Below are positions 11,201 to 24,871 of a DNA stretch of 64,000 nucleotides, in pieces. The notes below the pieces were generated by a model that saw only the letters and a list, made by a program, of their open reading frames with translations, was not told the DNA's origin and ran no database searches. Location: the NCBI RefSeq assembly GCF_004337985.1, contig NC_043740.1, positions 1,469,200 through 1,533,199 of the forward strand, written 5' to 3'. The position numbers were made by a program, and so were the translations under genes. The first letter of the stretch is position 1. Every line of letters begins with the position of its first letter. The DNA is from Pyricularia pennisetigena (lineage: Eukaryota; Ascomycota; Sordariomycetes; Magnaporthales; Pyriculariaceae).

Positions 11201-14110
11201 CCACTAATGCATCCTTTACCTTAATAATCACGAGCAGGTGTCCAAAAGGCGCGCGCCAGGCTGCTACAATTCGTGAAGTGGGGTGTCGGGAGAGCTTTTT
11301 CTTTTGGACAAATCGCGGGGGCTTATCCCCGCATCCCTTTTAACTCCTAGCAAGAGGGAGAGAAGGGGGTTATGGCTTTCGCGGCGCGAAGAGGTGAACA
11401 GACCGCCGACGAGATTTTGGGCTCGTTTTTGGCGGTAGGTTTGTGGTGGCTTCTATGAGAGTGGGCATTGTGCGTGTATGTGATTACTTTTTTTTTTTTT
11501 TCTCTTTTATCTCTCTCTCTATCCATCTCTTCTCCCGTTATTAGTTGTTATCCGACATTTCACAATCGATCGCGTGCCATGTTGCTCGTCCTGTCCTAGG
11601 TTGCACCCTCCTACTTCTTCACATCCTTTTTTTTTCGAGTCCCGAACCCACGTCAATGGGGGTTTGGACGAAATTGAAAGAAACCAATAATACCCAGTTG
11701 GAGGGTAGCCAAGGCTCTTGGAGCAAGCAGCCAAGCTTACTTCATCGAATAAGATGCTGGTTTCCACCCGGCCAAGCGGGTTCAAATATCGTCATCGAAG
11801 AGGTACCTTACACAGTATCTTTAATTTCGTAGCCAAGGCTGCTAAATCGTATTATTATTCTTTTCTTCATTTGCCGTTGCCTGGTGTCGCGTGCAATTTT
11901 GCCAGTTCAGTCGTCGTCATGACCAAGGCGATTCCAAGGTGCATATTTCCTTCACTGGATAAGCGAATGTACGTTAACGTCAATAACGGGTCACTTCGCA
12001 ATCAAAGATAACGATTTGTTTTGTGAATGCCTTGATTTTCATCAGAGAAAACAAAATACTATCTACATCACGTAGATTAGACAGCCAACGGGATTGAAAT
12101 TATTTCACATTTTGAGTCATGTTGATTTTATTGACGAATACACTGCCTAGGCTCATAAACGCTCGAGCTCGCCAAGCATGATTATCATACGACAATATAC
12201 GGAACACTCGGTGTTGTAGTGATTGTAAACTCCCGAAATAGAGTTTCTCGGCCAATATTCTCATAGCAAACCAACAGAGCACGCGACAGCAGACCTTTAT
12301 GGGGAAAGATCTTCACCGTCCCTTAAAGAGATCATCACCACTCTAATCTAGTGTCTGAAAAGGGGATCTTCATACATAATGAGGTGAACAAATCAAACCG
12401 AAAATGAAGGGATTGGGCCAAGGAAATCATTGTTTGTTCCCTGTACCGAGGGGAAACTGTACGAGGTAATATTCCGACCCTGGTATTTGCTTTGGGAAAT
12501 GCTTCTGTTCATCATTGACCCACAATCATCCGGTTTGTCTTTCCCCCTTTCTCAGTCCCAGAATGGCAAAGGTCACACTCACCTTGGCACAAAGACGGGC
12601 TTGACCGGGTTCTGTTGGACTGCATTAGAAATTCGTTATTTCGTGACGAGCATTTCGATCGTCCTTTTATACAATCAGCATTTGGATGTGTTTTCCTTGC
12701 CTACGACCCAGTGTCAAACAGGCTGCTGGGCTTCTCAATAGGGGTTTTCTTTTTGCATGGTCGGAATGAATGTTCAACCCACTTTTTCTTTTTCTTTTTT
12801 TTTTTATTTATTTTTTTTTGGGGTTTTTTTTCTTCTCTTTGACCGCATAGATGCGCACAAGTCCAACTACTTACTATTGTTCAGCGTACGACATCCATCA
12901 GCTCACCTTCTTTTCTGATTTCCCCATGCACTCTGTAAATCATATATCATCACAAGGGAATTGGCCCAAGCTGTGTGTTCCCCTGGCAAGTTCGCTGTAG
13001 GCCCATAATCCTTGGCGCCATTGGGCCATTACTGTTTAGGCTCGCCTTTCAAACTGCGAGCCAATACATTGCAGAACGCCACGTATGGGTAGGTGTAAAG
13101 TTAAGAGAGAGACCGACTATCCAATCGCTCAGCTTTGATACAGCCATCATGTTGGTTCATTCGTCTTCACCCAGATATGCCAGCACATTACTGCTGTCAC
13201 GGGGGCGACGCCACGGTGAGGTTGTTGCGAGGCTTCTACCCGAAGCCAATGTTGGCGCATGCATCCCCATGGCCGACATGTTGTAGCTGTCACTAGAATT
13301 TCGGTGGACGGCTCGCTGTTGCGCGTTGCGGTATTTCTCATGGGCTCTAACATATTGCGCCTTGTTAATTCACACATGGGTTATTGGTGCTGCATTCGCA
13401 TATCAAACCCCTTTTCAGCGGGCCACAGCTCTAAATCTCGCGTAGACTGGAGGGTGACCGCTGAAACCATGGCCGCGTAAAACCACGCCACTGAGAATGA
13501 AACACGGCAAGACGGATTATGACCAGATATGGGGATTCAACATAAACTTGATCGTAACGTTCAGAAGAGGTAGATAATGAATTAAAACATGGATCGGTTA
13601 TAACAGATCAAGTAAATGTCGCAAGCAAAAACTCCTCACCCTATGTTATTTGGATATAAACCTGAACACAAGCTAGGGGCAAACACACCCGCATTCTTCT
13701 TCGCTCATCAAGGTAGATAGATAACAAAAATGCTAAAAGGGGGTTCAAAATGACCAAACCAATAGGTGAACAAGAAGCCACGTAAAAGAGGTATCTCATG
13801 AATGGGAAAATGTACAAAGGAAGGCGTGAGCAGTAAAAAGATATGGCAAAAACAAGGGCTCCTCCAACATGCACCGCTTGATCGTCTGAGGCGGCACACA
13901 AATTAACAAAAATTAGCTCAACACTGTCGTAGCCCCCCAGAGATACCACGGCAATGTATCTCCCGGGAGCGGAGGCGAGAAATATTCCGAAAATGTCGGA
14001 AGAATAGCCGAACAAAGCAGCACAACGTCCGGCCTCAGCATGGCGACAACGCCCATCGACGCCAAGGCAGTGACAAAAACAACTCCTAGGCCGGCAACAA
14101 CCGCACGCGC
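8272..14110. other. Gene-poor block of about 5.8 kb
   Basis: No frame here has a recognisable domain, and the few longer ones are low-complexity or hydrophobic chance frames (for example 13641-14015 on the minus strand, just 3' of the kinesin). It contains homopolymer-rich stretches (T14 near 11488-11501, a T-rich 12780-12840, an A-rich stretch with a GA repeat near 10873-10898) and a duplicated 9-mer GGTAGCGCC near 10400. Parts flanking the LicD and kinesin genes are probably UTR or promoter. No terminal repeats or transposase remnants were visible. Confidence 0.5.
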
Positions 14111-17100
14111 CTAGAAGCAGTTGAGGCTGCCCTTCTTCTTGTTCTTCTTGGAGATGGCATTCATTCGCTCCTCGAGCCTTGCGTTAGCAAGCTCAGCATC
14201 CCGCCTCTTGCGGCGCTCCTCCTCCACCTGGTGCAAGCTCCAACGGTTGTCAGGCTGCGGCTTCTCCTTGAGCTCTTTCATTTCTGCTTCGAGCTCGTTG
14301 CAGCGGCGTCGCCACGCATCGCAGTCGGCCTTGACCTTCTTGGACTGGTCCTCGAGGTCGGTCAGAGCCTCTTCCAGCGTTGCAGTCAGCTGCTTCTCGG
14401 CCGTCAAATGCTTCTCAATGGTCCGGATCCTAGCCTCTTGGTCCTGCTGAATCTGCATCGAGATGGCGAGATCTTTGCTTGGTGGCCTCGCGCCCGTCGG
14501 CGTAGCCGGAATGCCGGGAACATTAGGTGGTGAGCTGCTGGTAGTTCCAGGGAGTGGCGGGAGCGGGATAGCAGGTGGTGGCGAAGGCAAAGAGGCTACG
14601 GAGCCGCTCTTGCGCAGGCCAGACGTGATTGAGTTTGATCGCTGGACGTCATTCGGAATGACTCCTTCGAATTTGGCCTGGTTTTTCAAGGACATGTTAG
14701 TATTGAGGCTAACACCAGAGCGGGCTTGCATGCAAAGGGGAATCTTACCTGGAGTGCTGCGTACTCCTCCTTGATCGTGTCAAGTTCGCTTTGCACCTTG
14801 ATCCTGGCAGCATTGGCCTCCTCAACCCGCGACTGTTGCTCCGTCTGCAGCGTTGAGAAGCGGTTCGTGGCGATCTGGGCCTGGTCAAAGTTGGACTGAA
14901 GTTGGTCCTCGAGCTCCTCCACCAGGCGGGAGTTCTTTTTGCTCTTAGCATCAAGCTCGCCCATACGTTTCCTCACGGCCGAGAGCTGATCATGCACACT
15001 GGGGTGAGGGCTCGTAAGCGGCTCGCCAGGTGTGGTGAGCAGGTCTGCGAGTGTTGATTTGACAGCCTCCAGCTCACGCATAAGGGTATCGTTGACAGTC
15101 GTGAGCTCCTGAGTGGTCTTCTCGAGACTCGCAGTCTTTTGCTGCTCGCGCAAAAGCGCTTTTTGGTCCTCGATGAGATCCTCAATGCGATCGCTGATCT
15201 TCTCAACACTAACGTCGAGGCCAAGCGCGAACGCCACCTGAGTTGCGACCTTCATGAGATCCTCGCGGGCTTCAGTTAGTTCGCCCTCAAGGACCTTGAC
15301 GTTCTGGGAATGCTCTGTTGTCAGTCGCTCGATAACTTTGTCTTGCTCCTGCTTAGAAGTAGTCTTGACGCTCTCGAGTTCCTTGATGTGGTTTTCCTGG
15401 ATAGCAGCTAGCTCCTCCTGGTATTGCTTGACAGACTGCTCATGCTCCTCGATCTGGGCCTCCAGCTTGGCGACAAGCTGCTGATGGAGGTCCAATTCAG
15501 CCGTCGCAAGCTCGCGTGATTTAGACGCCTGCTCGAGCAACTCCTTTGTGGCAGCGTGGCCTTGCTCAAGTTCAGCAACCTTTGCTGCGTTACTGCTGAT
15601 GACGGACTTGTATTCGTCAATCTCGGTCTGCAGGGCGGTGACGAGGTTTTGCTGCTTGAGCTCTGCCTCCTGAATCTCTTCCGTCTTGGCCGGATCAGGC
15701 GCAGGGATTGCGGCCAGTTGGGCCTCAAGATCCTCGATAGTCTTTCTCATCTCCTGCTCGGTTGTCTGCATCGACTCCAGAGTCTTCCTATGTTTCTCCT
15801 CCCATTCAGCCAGGTTGGCCTGAAGCTCTGCAACCTTGCCTTCGTGGGAAGAAGCTGTGTCGGCCATATCCGCCGCGGCTGACGTCTGCTTGGTCTTGAC
15901 AGCCTCCACCTCGGCACGCAACGAGTCGAGTTGGGACTGCAACTCAAGCTCGCGTGCCGAGTGAGCCTCCTGCATCTCCTTCCTCTCCTTCTCGTTCTTC
16001 TCTAGCTGGTCTCTGAGAGTTGAAATGACCGAGATGTCCATAGGAGAGCTCTTCAAACTAGACCTCTCGCGAGTCAGGCCGGAAATGATGGTCATCTTAG
16101 TCTCCATCTCTTTCTTTGCAGCTGAGACATCGGCCTCGAGCTGCTGTATCCTTTCTGATCGGGTGTGAAGTTCGTGCATGGCGGCCTCGAGGTTGATCGT
16201 GAAGTTCTGCATCACATCAGGATTCTCCTCGAAGTTCTCTGTAGCGATGTTACGCAGAGAGGCAAAGGAGCGGTGGGCGCGGTCAACCATCATGACGTTC
16301 TGATTTGACTTGCGGCGAATCAGAGGTGAGTTTGTCCGAGGCGACGATGGGTCGGCAGCTTCGGCCTGAACCTTGGCCACTTCGGTCCGGAGCTCCTCTA
16401 CAATATCGAGGGCGTCGCTGTGCTGCTTTTCTAATTGAGAGTACTTTTCAGCGAGCCTTTGCTCTGCTGCCGCCTTCTCGGCGGCCAACGCTTGGAGACG
16501 CTCGAGCTCAGCTCTGAGGTTCGCGTCTGATGGTGAGCGCGAGTGTTGAGCATCGGATTGATCAGCACGAGTGGCGGGAACGTCAACTGGAGTAGGGACG
16601 GAGGAATCAGAAAATTCGATGCTTTCAGACGGAGCGTCCGTGGACTTTTGTACGAGCGTCTCAGCGTCCGATCCATCAGCAACAGAGGTCGGGGTCTGCA
16701 TTGCCGAGGAAAGCTCGGACGATAGCGACCGTGACCAGTGCTTTCCATCCTTGGTCATGCTGGACCGTGCGTCAGAGAGATAAGACGACGGCCGTGTGTG
16801 CTGCGACGTGACAGATATTATCGAGTCCCGGGGCTGGGGGTGCCGTGCCTCATCCACAGCATCCTGCAGCTCCGCCATGGCCCTCAAAGCCTCTTCATAC
16901 TTGGCTTGCAGCATCTCATAGTCGTTCACTGTTGCTTCATGCTCCACGCGCAGATCAACAAGCTCTCGTGAGACCGTATCAAGCTTATCAGCAATAAACT
17001 TTGCCTGTGCAGGACTGGAAGGGACCTTCTCCTTGTCCATAGGCGATGCGGCCAGGCCGTTTGACTTGGCTGACAGGCCACCAGCAGCAGTGGCTTCCTC

Positions 17101-19830
17101 GAGAACGGCCCGCTCCCTGTCATCCTCTTGTATAGTGCCTATCTTGTGGTCCAATGGATCCTCTTCATCCTCCGGGATGGCATCCTCCTTCTGGCTGTGA
17201 CGGCTCACGTGGCTATGACTGCGGGAGTGGCTTGAAAAGGAACGGCTAGCAGCGCGTCGGCTAGCGCCGCCATTCGTCAACTCTGCCTCCGGCTCAACTT
17301 CCTGCTTGACATGGTCCAGTTCATACAAAAGCGAGTCCAGCTTCCCGAGGCTGCGTTGACGCTCGATAACCTGCTCGAGGCGGTCAATCTCACGCTGCAT
17401 CAGCTCCGCATCTTGGTCAGCCTCGGCTAGCCGTTCCTCCAGTGTTGTAATGTACTCTTCCGCCGTGGTTTCAGCCTCACGAACGCGTGCAATCTCCTTG
17501 CGAAGTTCAATCACGATGGCTGCGTTCTTCTCCTCGCCAGAGGTGTGGCCATCGAGTTTGGATTCGAGCTCATGCAAATAGCTCTCTGTGCTGTTCTCGC
17601 GGTCCATCATCTTCTGTAGTCGCAACTGGAGCTGGTTACTAATAGTTTCCACATAGGCGCACTTGGTCTCCTTCTCCAGTAGGCTTGTCTCTGTGCTGGC
17701 CAACGTTGCACGAGTGCTGGCGAGCGATTGCTCCAGCGACTGTATCGTCTTTTCGTATTCAAGCACGACCTGCTCAACAGCCTGTGCGAAACTGTTGGAC
17801 CGGTTGAGACGCGCTGTGGCACTGTCACCCAGGCTCTCCTCAAGTACCTGCTGATCCTGTTCGCTCTCGCGAGCCTTGGCCATCTCAGCAATCAGTTTTG
17901 CGTGACGCTGGCTTAGACTGCTGTAATTTTCCTGGAAATCCAGAAGCTGGTTCTGCAGCTCGACCTCGCGCTCACCCGGCCGCTCGGACCTCTCGCCAGT
18001 GGCAAGGATACGTCTGTCCACATCGCTACGCTCCGAACTCCGAATCTGGTCGCGCAGAAATGCCACTTCCGCTTTAAGGCGGTCTATTATGGCTTGTTTG
18101 TCACCCTCCTCAACCTGCTGAATGCGCGGCTTACTCTGAATCGCTCGGGCCCTTTGCGCATATTGGACGGTGTTTAGCGTTTCGCTCAGATGGAACTCTG
18201 CAGGCGTAACACAAGCAATCATATAAGTGATTGCATTTCCTCCGAGCGAGTCCTGGAGCAGCCTCGTCAGACGGGAGTCACGGTACGAAACGTGAGCCCC
18301 AGCCTGTCGTGATGACAACTGAGATATAACTTTGCCCAGGGCAGCAAGGCCGGCGTTGATAGAGATTCCCTCCTTGGCTCGCTCACCCTGTGCGCCCGTG
18401 TTTTTTAATCGTTCACTTCCGGCCAAATCAACAAAGTGCAGTTTGCTGTCGGTCGTCACAAAGGTCTCGTTGCCGGACTCGACTGGCATCGACATTCGCT
18501 TCTCAGCAGCAGGTGTTGACTTCTTGTTCCGTTGCACGAGATTCAACGAGAACACGGCGTGTGATCGTGAGGATCGTGCATTTATGGCTGTAGCATCCGT
18601 TTGCCTGAGGGCGGATCCAACAGTGAGAGCGTTCATCAGATCTTCAACTGAGTTTATTTCCACCTGTCGAAGTCCTGTGAGTATGATGTTGCCCTTTACA
18701 TCTTCGCGGATTGTGACAGCACTCCTTTCGTGTGTAGGTATGTTTTCTGGTACTAGGAGGTCTCGTAATTGTTCGTTGTAGATCTCGACATAGGTGGCCT
18801 TGAGTGACCAATTCTTCTCGCCATTCCGCGACGGAATCGGTGCTGCATTGTACCTCGAAGGGGTGCGAAGCTGTGACATGGAGTTTCGGTTCGAATTGCT
18901 ACCAGCTTTGTTGGGGACAGCACCATCAAGCTTCTCAAACAACGCCGTTGCAGCCCGAGGAATGACGCCTAGATATCTTCGGCGTCAGCAAGATAAGAAA
19001 AAAAAAATAGAAGCTGAATCTGCAAAAAATAGTGAAATCGCGCGTCTCTCGTGTGGCTGCAAGTTCTAAGTCTAGACCTCGCGGCTGACTACTCTCCTTA
19101 CGGATGCAGTAGCTCCGTGCAAGGGAAATGGCCAAGGACCAGATCGAACGACTTACCTGTCAATTCTAAATCGTCCTGGTCACCTGGAACCGCCGTTCCC
19201 ATGGTGTACGATTTGCCGGCACCCGACTGGCCGTAAGCCAATAGGGACACATTGTATCCTTGAACGAAGGCATTGACACAGTCCGACAAATAGTCCCATA
19301 TTCCCTCTTGGTTGACATCTGGGCCAAAAACACGATCAAAGACGAAAAGTTTTCTTCCTTGTGGCGCGTCGATGGTGAGGCTCGTGTTTGAGGTGACCTG
19401 GACCATAGACCGTTGGAATCTTTGCGGGATCAAGTCGAAGCCTGGATCATTCGGTCGTAATGGCGGTCGAATCCGAACAGCTGTATGCACGACGGGACCG
19501 TCAGCATTTGCACATTCTCCATTACCGGTGAACATTCTTCTCGATTGTCCCAATGCAGTAACCTTGTCGCTCATGTCACTGCATGCCCTCAGTCAGACGT
19601 CAAATTTCGACTGCTAAACTCAACTCACCAACTCTGACAGATGTCCTCGCATCATCGTCGGAAGCCCGACTTCCGCCACCGAATTTGCTGCTAGTGCTCA
19701 GACGGCTATTGCTTCTTGGAGCAGATCGCACCATCGCGCTGAGTGGTCGTTGATACGATGTCGGTCCTGGCGGCGAGTTTGGTGGTGAACTGGCCGCGCC
19801 CGGCGTGCCGGGTGAGAAGGGGGACTCCAT
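14111..19830 (-). CDS. Kinesin-4-like motor protein with long coiled coil
   Basis: Plus-end-directed microtubule motor by family. Four exons: 19629-19830, 19157-19480, 14749-18968 and 14111-14677, all in phase, 1770 aa. Exon 1 is a Ser/Pro-rich head ending SVRV, which runs straight into AVRIRPPL, the start of the motor. The P-loop is GQSGAGKS at 151-158 (Ser variants replace the usual Thr), followed by SSRSH, DLAGSE and YRDSRLTRLLQDSLGGN. The neck region EVAFLRDQI and the set INAGLAALGKVIS resemble kinesin-4. Roughly residues 430-1700 are coiled coil with low-complexity breaks. The tail ends with a basic run and SLNCF. The last intron has an ACTAAC branch point. An ATG inside intron 1 is in frame with the motor (see findings). 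Cargo is unknown; a role in long-range transport or spindle midzone is inference. Confidence 0.93.
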
Positions 19831-20787
19831 GAGACCCTTTTATTGTCCCGGGTTGCCGGCGAAAAGACGACCGGCGCTGGTTTGGTTTGGTTCGCTTGTA
19901 ATCTATGGCCCAGGGGCAATAACTGTACTACACTATAGTCGGGGCCAGTGGGCGTCGAGGCGGTAGAATAGCGCCGAGGATTTTCAGAGTCTAAGTCGTA
20001 AAACAGGGTTTGAGCGTTCCATGAGCGACAACCAAGACTAGAAATGCGAAAATTTCCAGGAAATCTGGAGGAGAGAATTAAGTTATCCTACCCTCCTAGA
20101 GCCGGCAGTCGCATATGTGCTGGACAGGCGGTCAAAAATACAGAAAAGACGGATTGCAGACGCCAGGTTGATTGATAGCCCAACCCCTAGGTAGTCCCGG
20201 GTTCTCCGCTCTCGAGTCCTGTGCGCGAAGCCGTTGGCCTTCGGGATGTGAGCGTTTTCCTTATTTGGGTCTCAGTGCGCATGCGAGAAACAAATCATAG
20301 AAAGAAGGATAAAAAAAAATAAAAATAAAAAAAGGCGTTGGCGCGGGTGGACGCGGCGGGTTGAGGCAGCACAGCTTAAAGCAGACAAGACAGTGTAACT
20401 GGTAGTGTGGAGCGGGAGTAATGTTGGCGTGCGTACTTGCTTGCGGTCCTGCATCAGTAAACACACCACACATAAAAACGGACGCGAGCATGCAACGGCA
20501 CAGGCACAGGCACAGCGGAGCACAGCGCAATTGGGCGGGTACAGGCCTCACCCACTTCAGATGCGACAACCCGTGCCTGTAGTTCATTTATTAAAGATGA
20601 CAGGGGTAACAGAGGCACTGGCAAATTAAAGTTCAGAATCAAAAAGGCTTTCGTCTCCAGTGGTTGGTCTTCTCGTTTAGGATAAGCCTCCCCGACTACG
20701 CGGCGATCAATGCTTGGGCCCAAAGACCTGGCCCCACCCTTGACCGGGGCTGCAGGATCTTTGTTCTGGAGGATTTTATCACAGGAG

Positions 20788-20813
<26 letters not shown>
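20788..20813 (+). repeat. A26 homopolymer
   Basis: Uninterrupted run of 26 A. The length may be affected by sequencing error. Confidence 0.85.
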
Positions 20814-20819
<6 letters not shown>

Positions 20820-21167
20820 CAAATGTACTGTACGTAGTAGATCGCTATCAGTCGCTAGAACTGGTGTGCCAGATCGTGTTCCTTCCCTTGATACCAGTAG
20901 ACCAGTAGATAGTCACAAATAGACTCTCAAATCACAAAAAGAAGCAAGAAGACCGTGGACTTAGTATCAAGCCCGCATGTTCCTTCCTACCTGGGCAAAG
21001 TAAACAAATAAGGCAGATATCACAGCATGATGGCTGCCACGACTTGATGCTCCACAGAGTGAGGTCCCCTTTTTTCCCTTCTTTTCTCCCCCCCTCCCCT
21101 CTCCAGTAATGCGTTCCAACTTGTATCGTACTTAGCCTTGCCTCACCAAAAACGATTAAGGATTATT

Positions 21168-21181
21168 CCCCCCCCCCCCCC
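21168..21181 (+). repeat. C14 homopolymer
   Basis: Uninterrupted run of 14 C in the gene-poor block; the only comparable G/C run I saw is the G14 at 24858-24871. Confidence 0.85.
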
Positions 21182-23073
21182 TTTGGCCTTTCCAAATTTT
21201 GACAGCGGTGAAACGGGAATGTGCTCCCTACCCATCAGCAGGCCTTCACCTTTCACCCACCAAGTTTGACTCTTGTCAGCCGTTGAGGTTGTGGATAAAT
21301 GGAGAGAATGGGAATCCACCTAAACTTGTTTGGGACGTTGATGCGACAGCCTGCATGTATGACAGTTGCGTGGGGTCAGACGCTGGCGTGTGGCTTGTGG
21401 CGTTTGGCCTAACGCTGACATCAATTCAATACATCCATCAATGATTCGATTCCTGAATTGAGCCCGTTAATCGTTTGAAGCTGCAATAACATAAATACTT
21501 GATAACGGAGCGTTCAACAATGACAACCAACTACTGGAGAGTCCCAGGGCTTACTATTTACGTACCACCCTTCCTACTTATCCGACAGGTAGGCATACAA
21601 ACAGCTGTAGGGCAGCATGTTCCAATCCCCGAGTTTTACTGTCCGACTGTACAGTAGACTAAAATACAAAGTACTCCTGCCGCCAGTGGCACTTGCATAC
21701 GATTTTCCGCAAATGACAGCCAGACCCTTCAATCTCTTCCTCTTGTACACATGCGCGATACCGTTTGGGGGCATGTTGCTCAGGGGTTTACATGGTGTCG
21801 CCCCTCTCCTAATCAAAGGCTTGATGGAGCAAAAGACAACTGCGCCCCACCTACATGCCGCTAAAGAAAATATCCACCGTTCGATGGTTTTGGTTGCCTT
21901 TTCTCGTCCGACCACGCGGAACGCTTTCCACCAGACGAACATGGAAGGGAGGAGGGCTGCAGGCACAGCGCAACGTTGATCGAAGGCGTCTGTTCTTTCT
22001 TCTGTTTTGTGCTAATACCACCCAAACGACCATTCCCTGCTTCTGCTGAAGTGTTCGCGCGCACATTCATTTTAGACCAGCAAGTAAACGATCAGCCCAC
22101 GTCTGCAGTTGGTTCCTCCACGATTCTAGACCGAGACAAGCTGGCATTAGGTCGGTAGCGAACTAGAAAAGCGCCGCGAACCGGGCGTCGCATCCGGCTT
22201 TTTTTTTTTTTTTCTCTCTCTGTCTCTCCCCTCTTTCAGCGCCCCAATCTTGGTCTGCTTTTGGGTAGATCAGATTCAGGGAAAGGGCCTGTCTTAGTTG
22301 GTAGGGGGAGTGGGAGGCTGCGAGTGTCAACTTTCAAAATGTAGTTCGTTGTGTCATACTCCACTTCAATTATGTTTGGGGCCTTTTCATAATTGCTTAT
22401 TGACCCCTTTTCTTTTCTGTATTTCTTCTTCCTTTTCCTTACTTGCATCCCTTCGTTTCCTACCTTCTTTTTTATTGCGATGATCGATTCTATTGACACT
22501 CGTACTTTACCTGTAGGTACAAACTGTTTTTTTTTTTTTTTTTCCCTCCGTCTCTCATCCTTTACTCCACCCTCGTCGCTTGCCAAGGGCCGGTAAACCG
22601 CTAGGTAATCACCACTTTGGCACGTTCTCTCAGGCCGGGGAGAGCCCCAGCCAATCCACTTACAAATAGGATCATCCGCAAATCAGAAGAACAAGTGTGC
22701 GCTTTGACTCCCGGTTTATCTAGGCCGTGCGGTCTGTGTGCCAGTTTGCCCCAAGCTCACCTGTGTACCCTTGTTCTCGTTTTTATTTTTACGAAGCTGC
22801 GGGTACTTTTTCTCTTCAAGACTTTCCTTCCTCGAATTTGAATGCATATTATGTTTGCACATCCTGTTTTGCCAATCGACAGCAGTGATTATTCCCAAAT
22901 CGCTCGCAACATACTGGTATACAGTAGGTACATGTTTTGGTAGGCGCCAGGATGTGATGGATAAAAGATTATGCGGTGTTTGCTTCGATTTCCTGGTTGA
23001 GCTGCTTGCTGTTCAATACCAAACAAACACCTAGGTAAGGAACCTGCCGTACGACCGGGAACTCCGCAGATAC

Positions 23074-23095
23074 CCAAGGTACGTAGCTACCTTGG
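23074..23095. repeat. Short perfect inverted repeat
   Basis: Arms CCAAGGTA and TACCTTGG separated by six bases (CGTAGC), itself nearly symmetrical. It could form a small cruciform or be a dimeric binding site; function unknown. Confidence 0.75.
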
Positions 23096-24857
23096 TTTAC
23101 ATGTGTGAAGTGGGTATGGTATGCGTCGGTAGTACTTCCCGGAATCTTCCCTCGCGACAATTCGTCAAATCGCATCCTTCCTTTGGGTGTTTGTACAAAA
23201 AGGCATAAATTATGCACAGCAGACATTGCCACTAGTTTAGTAACCAAAACAGGGAACTAACAGCTTTCAACTGGTTACGGCTGTTCTTCCGTGGGTTAGA
23301 AGATGGGATGGAAAGAAGTAAAGAAATCCAAGTTTTTCTAGCGAAGCTACGCTACTCTGATAGACTATAGACAAATGCGGCGGCATCAGCATCAAAGAAA
23401 ACCAGCCAGTACGGAGCACAAGGATCCGGACCGCCATCCCCACGGCCCCAGTCTTCACCCACCGCACTGTACAGCAAGCAATGTTTCATACAAGTGCCGA
23501 AGGATATTGTTTTAGGAGCAGAGGGTCTAACAACCAAGATCTATGTTTTTGCACCTATGGATTTTTGAAGGGGATCTTTCTGCGTCGCATGCTATGTGGC
23601 TGAGGGGTGCCATGTCAGCGCAGGATGAAACGGGAAATAGTATCGTCTGATGCAGCTGGAATGTCTTCCGAACCAGTGATTACAAGCAATAGATGCAGAT
23701 AAATCCGATTATTGTTCATGCTATTGAGGTCGGCCACATCTGGTTGCTGCTGTTACAGGAGCAAAGGGGCGCCGAATTGCAATCAACAAAGTTCAAGGTG
23801 GGTTCGGAGACCATCAGAGGAAGAAAAAGCGCTGCTCAGGACAACAGACATTTCTGGCTGTAGCCAAGGATTGTGGCGTGAACACTGACTGCGCCTGTAC
23901 GTCAACGGCCAGCCCTGTAGGTACAGGGGATAGGGGATGTGTCTCAACCGTCTGATGTCTAATTCGTAGCATAATTTCCGTACCGAGGTAGGTATATGTC
24001 AGGTAGTCGAATTTACTATAGGTCGCAGCAGATACATGCCGGTATATGTGTTTGCTGACTGAGAAGGCAGTCGAGGCGATCTTCGTTAGTCTTCTAAACA
24101 TTGGTAGCCTGACTTTACCCACTAAGACGGACGCATGCGTTTGCAATTGGCAAGTCTTCCCGTATTGACCTTAGGTTGAATTATTAGCGTATAAAAAAAA
24201 ATCCACATTACACATGCAACCTACCAAGCTTATCAGCCTGCCTATAAAGTTGGTTCCTAGGTAAGGAATAGGTAGTCCAGCCACACTCACATCCCGCTTT
24301 TTGGTCACAACCAATATCAGCAAGGGCTGTTTCCCACTGACTCGATCATGATTGCCAACAGATACATCTTGTTGAAAGACTATTGACACGAATGATGACC
24401 AACTAACCTAGCGCTATCGTTAAAGACAGAGTTGCATTGGCTAAACTTTTTTACTACATAGGGCTAGGTTCTCGCACGTCGTCGTCTTTCAGCCCACACA
24501 CTAAGTCCCATCAGTCAGGGTCTGGCAGGTAGGCAGGTCACTTCGTACCGTTTGTTGGTATTCGTTGGGTGGGGTGGGTCTCATACAAAGCACATACCTC
24601 GACCCCAACTTCATCTGCCGTGTCTCCCAGAATAAGGCTACAGCAAATTAACCATTGTTCGCCAGTCTTCTACTTGGTACTCGTCGAGAGGACCTATGTG
24701 ACATATTGTACGTAACAAATGCGGGACTGGAACATCTACAAGACGGGTCATCTTTGTGCTTTTCACCCATCATTGTACGCTTTGACGTTTTTAATCAATC
24801 AGCGTGCCATGACATCTAAAATATAAACCGATTGCATACTTTTTGTTTTGGTTGAGA

Positions 24858-24871
24858 GGGGGGGGGGGGGG
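24858..24871 (+). repeat. G14 homopolymer
   Basis: Uninterrupted run of 14 G in the gene-poor block. Confidence 0.85.

Noticed and set aside
13641..14015. Hydrophobic 124-aa minus-strand frame downstream of the kinesin
   Set aside because: Low-complexity hydrophobic residues, no family features, likely kinesin 3' flank.
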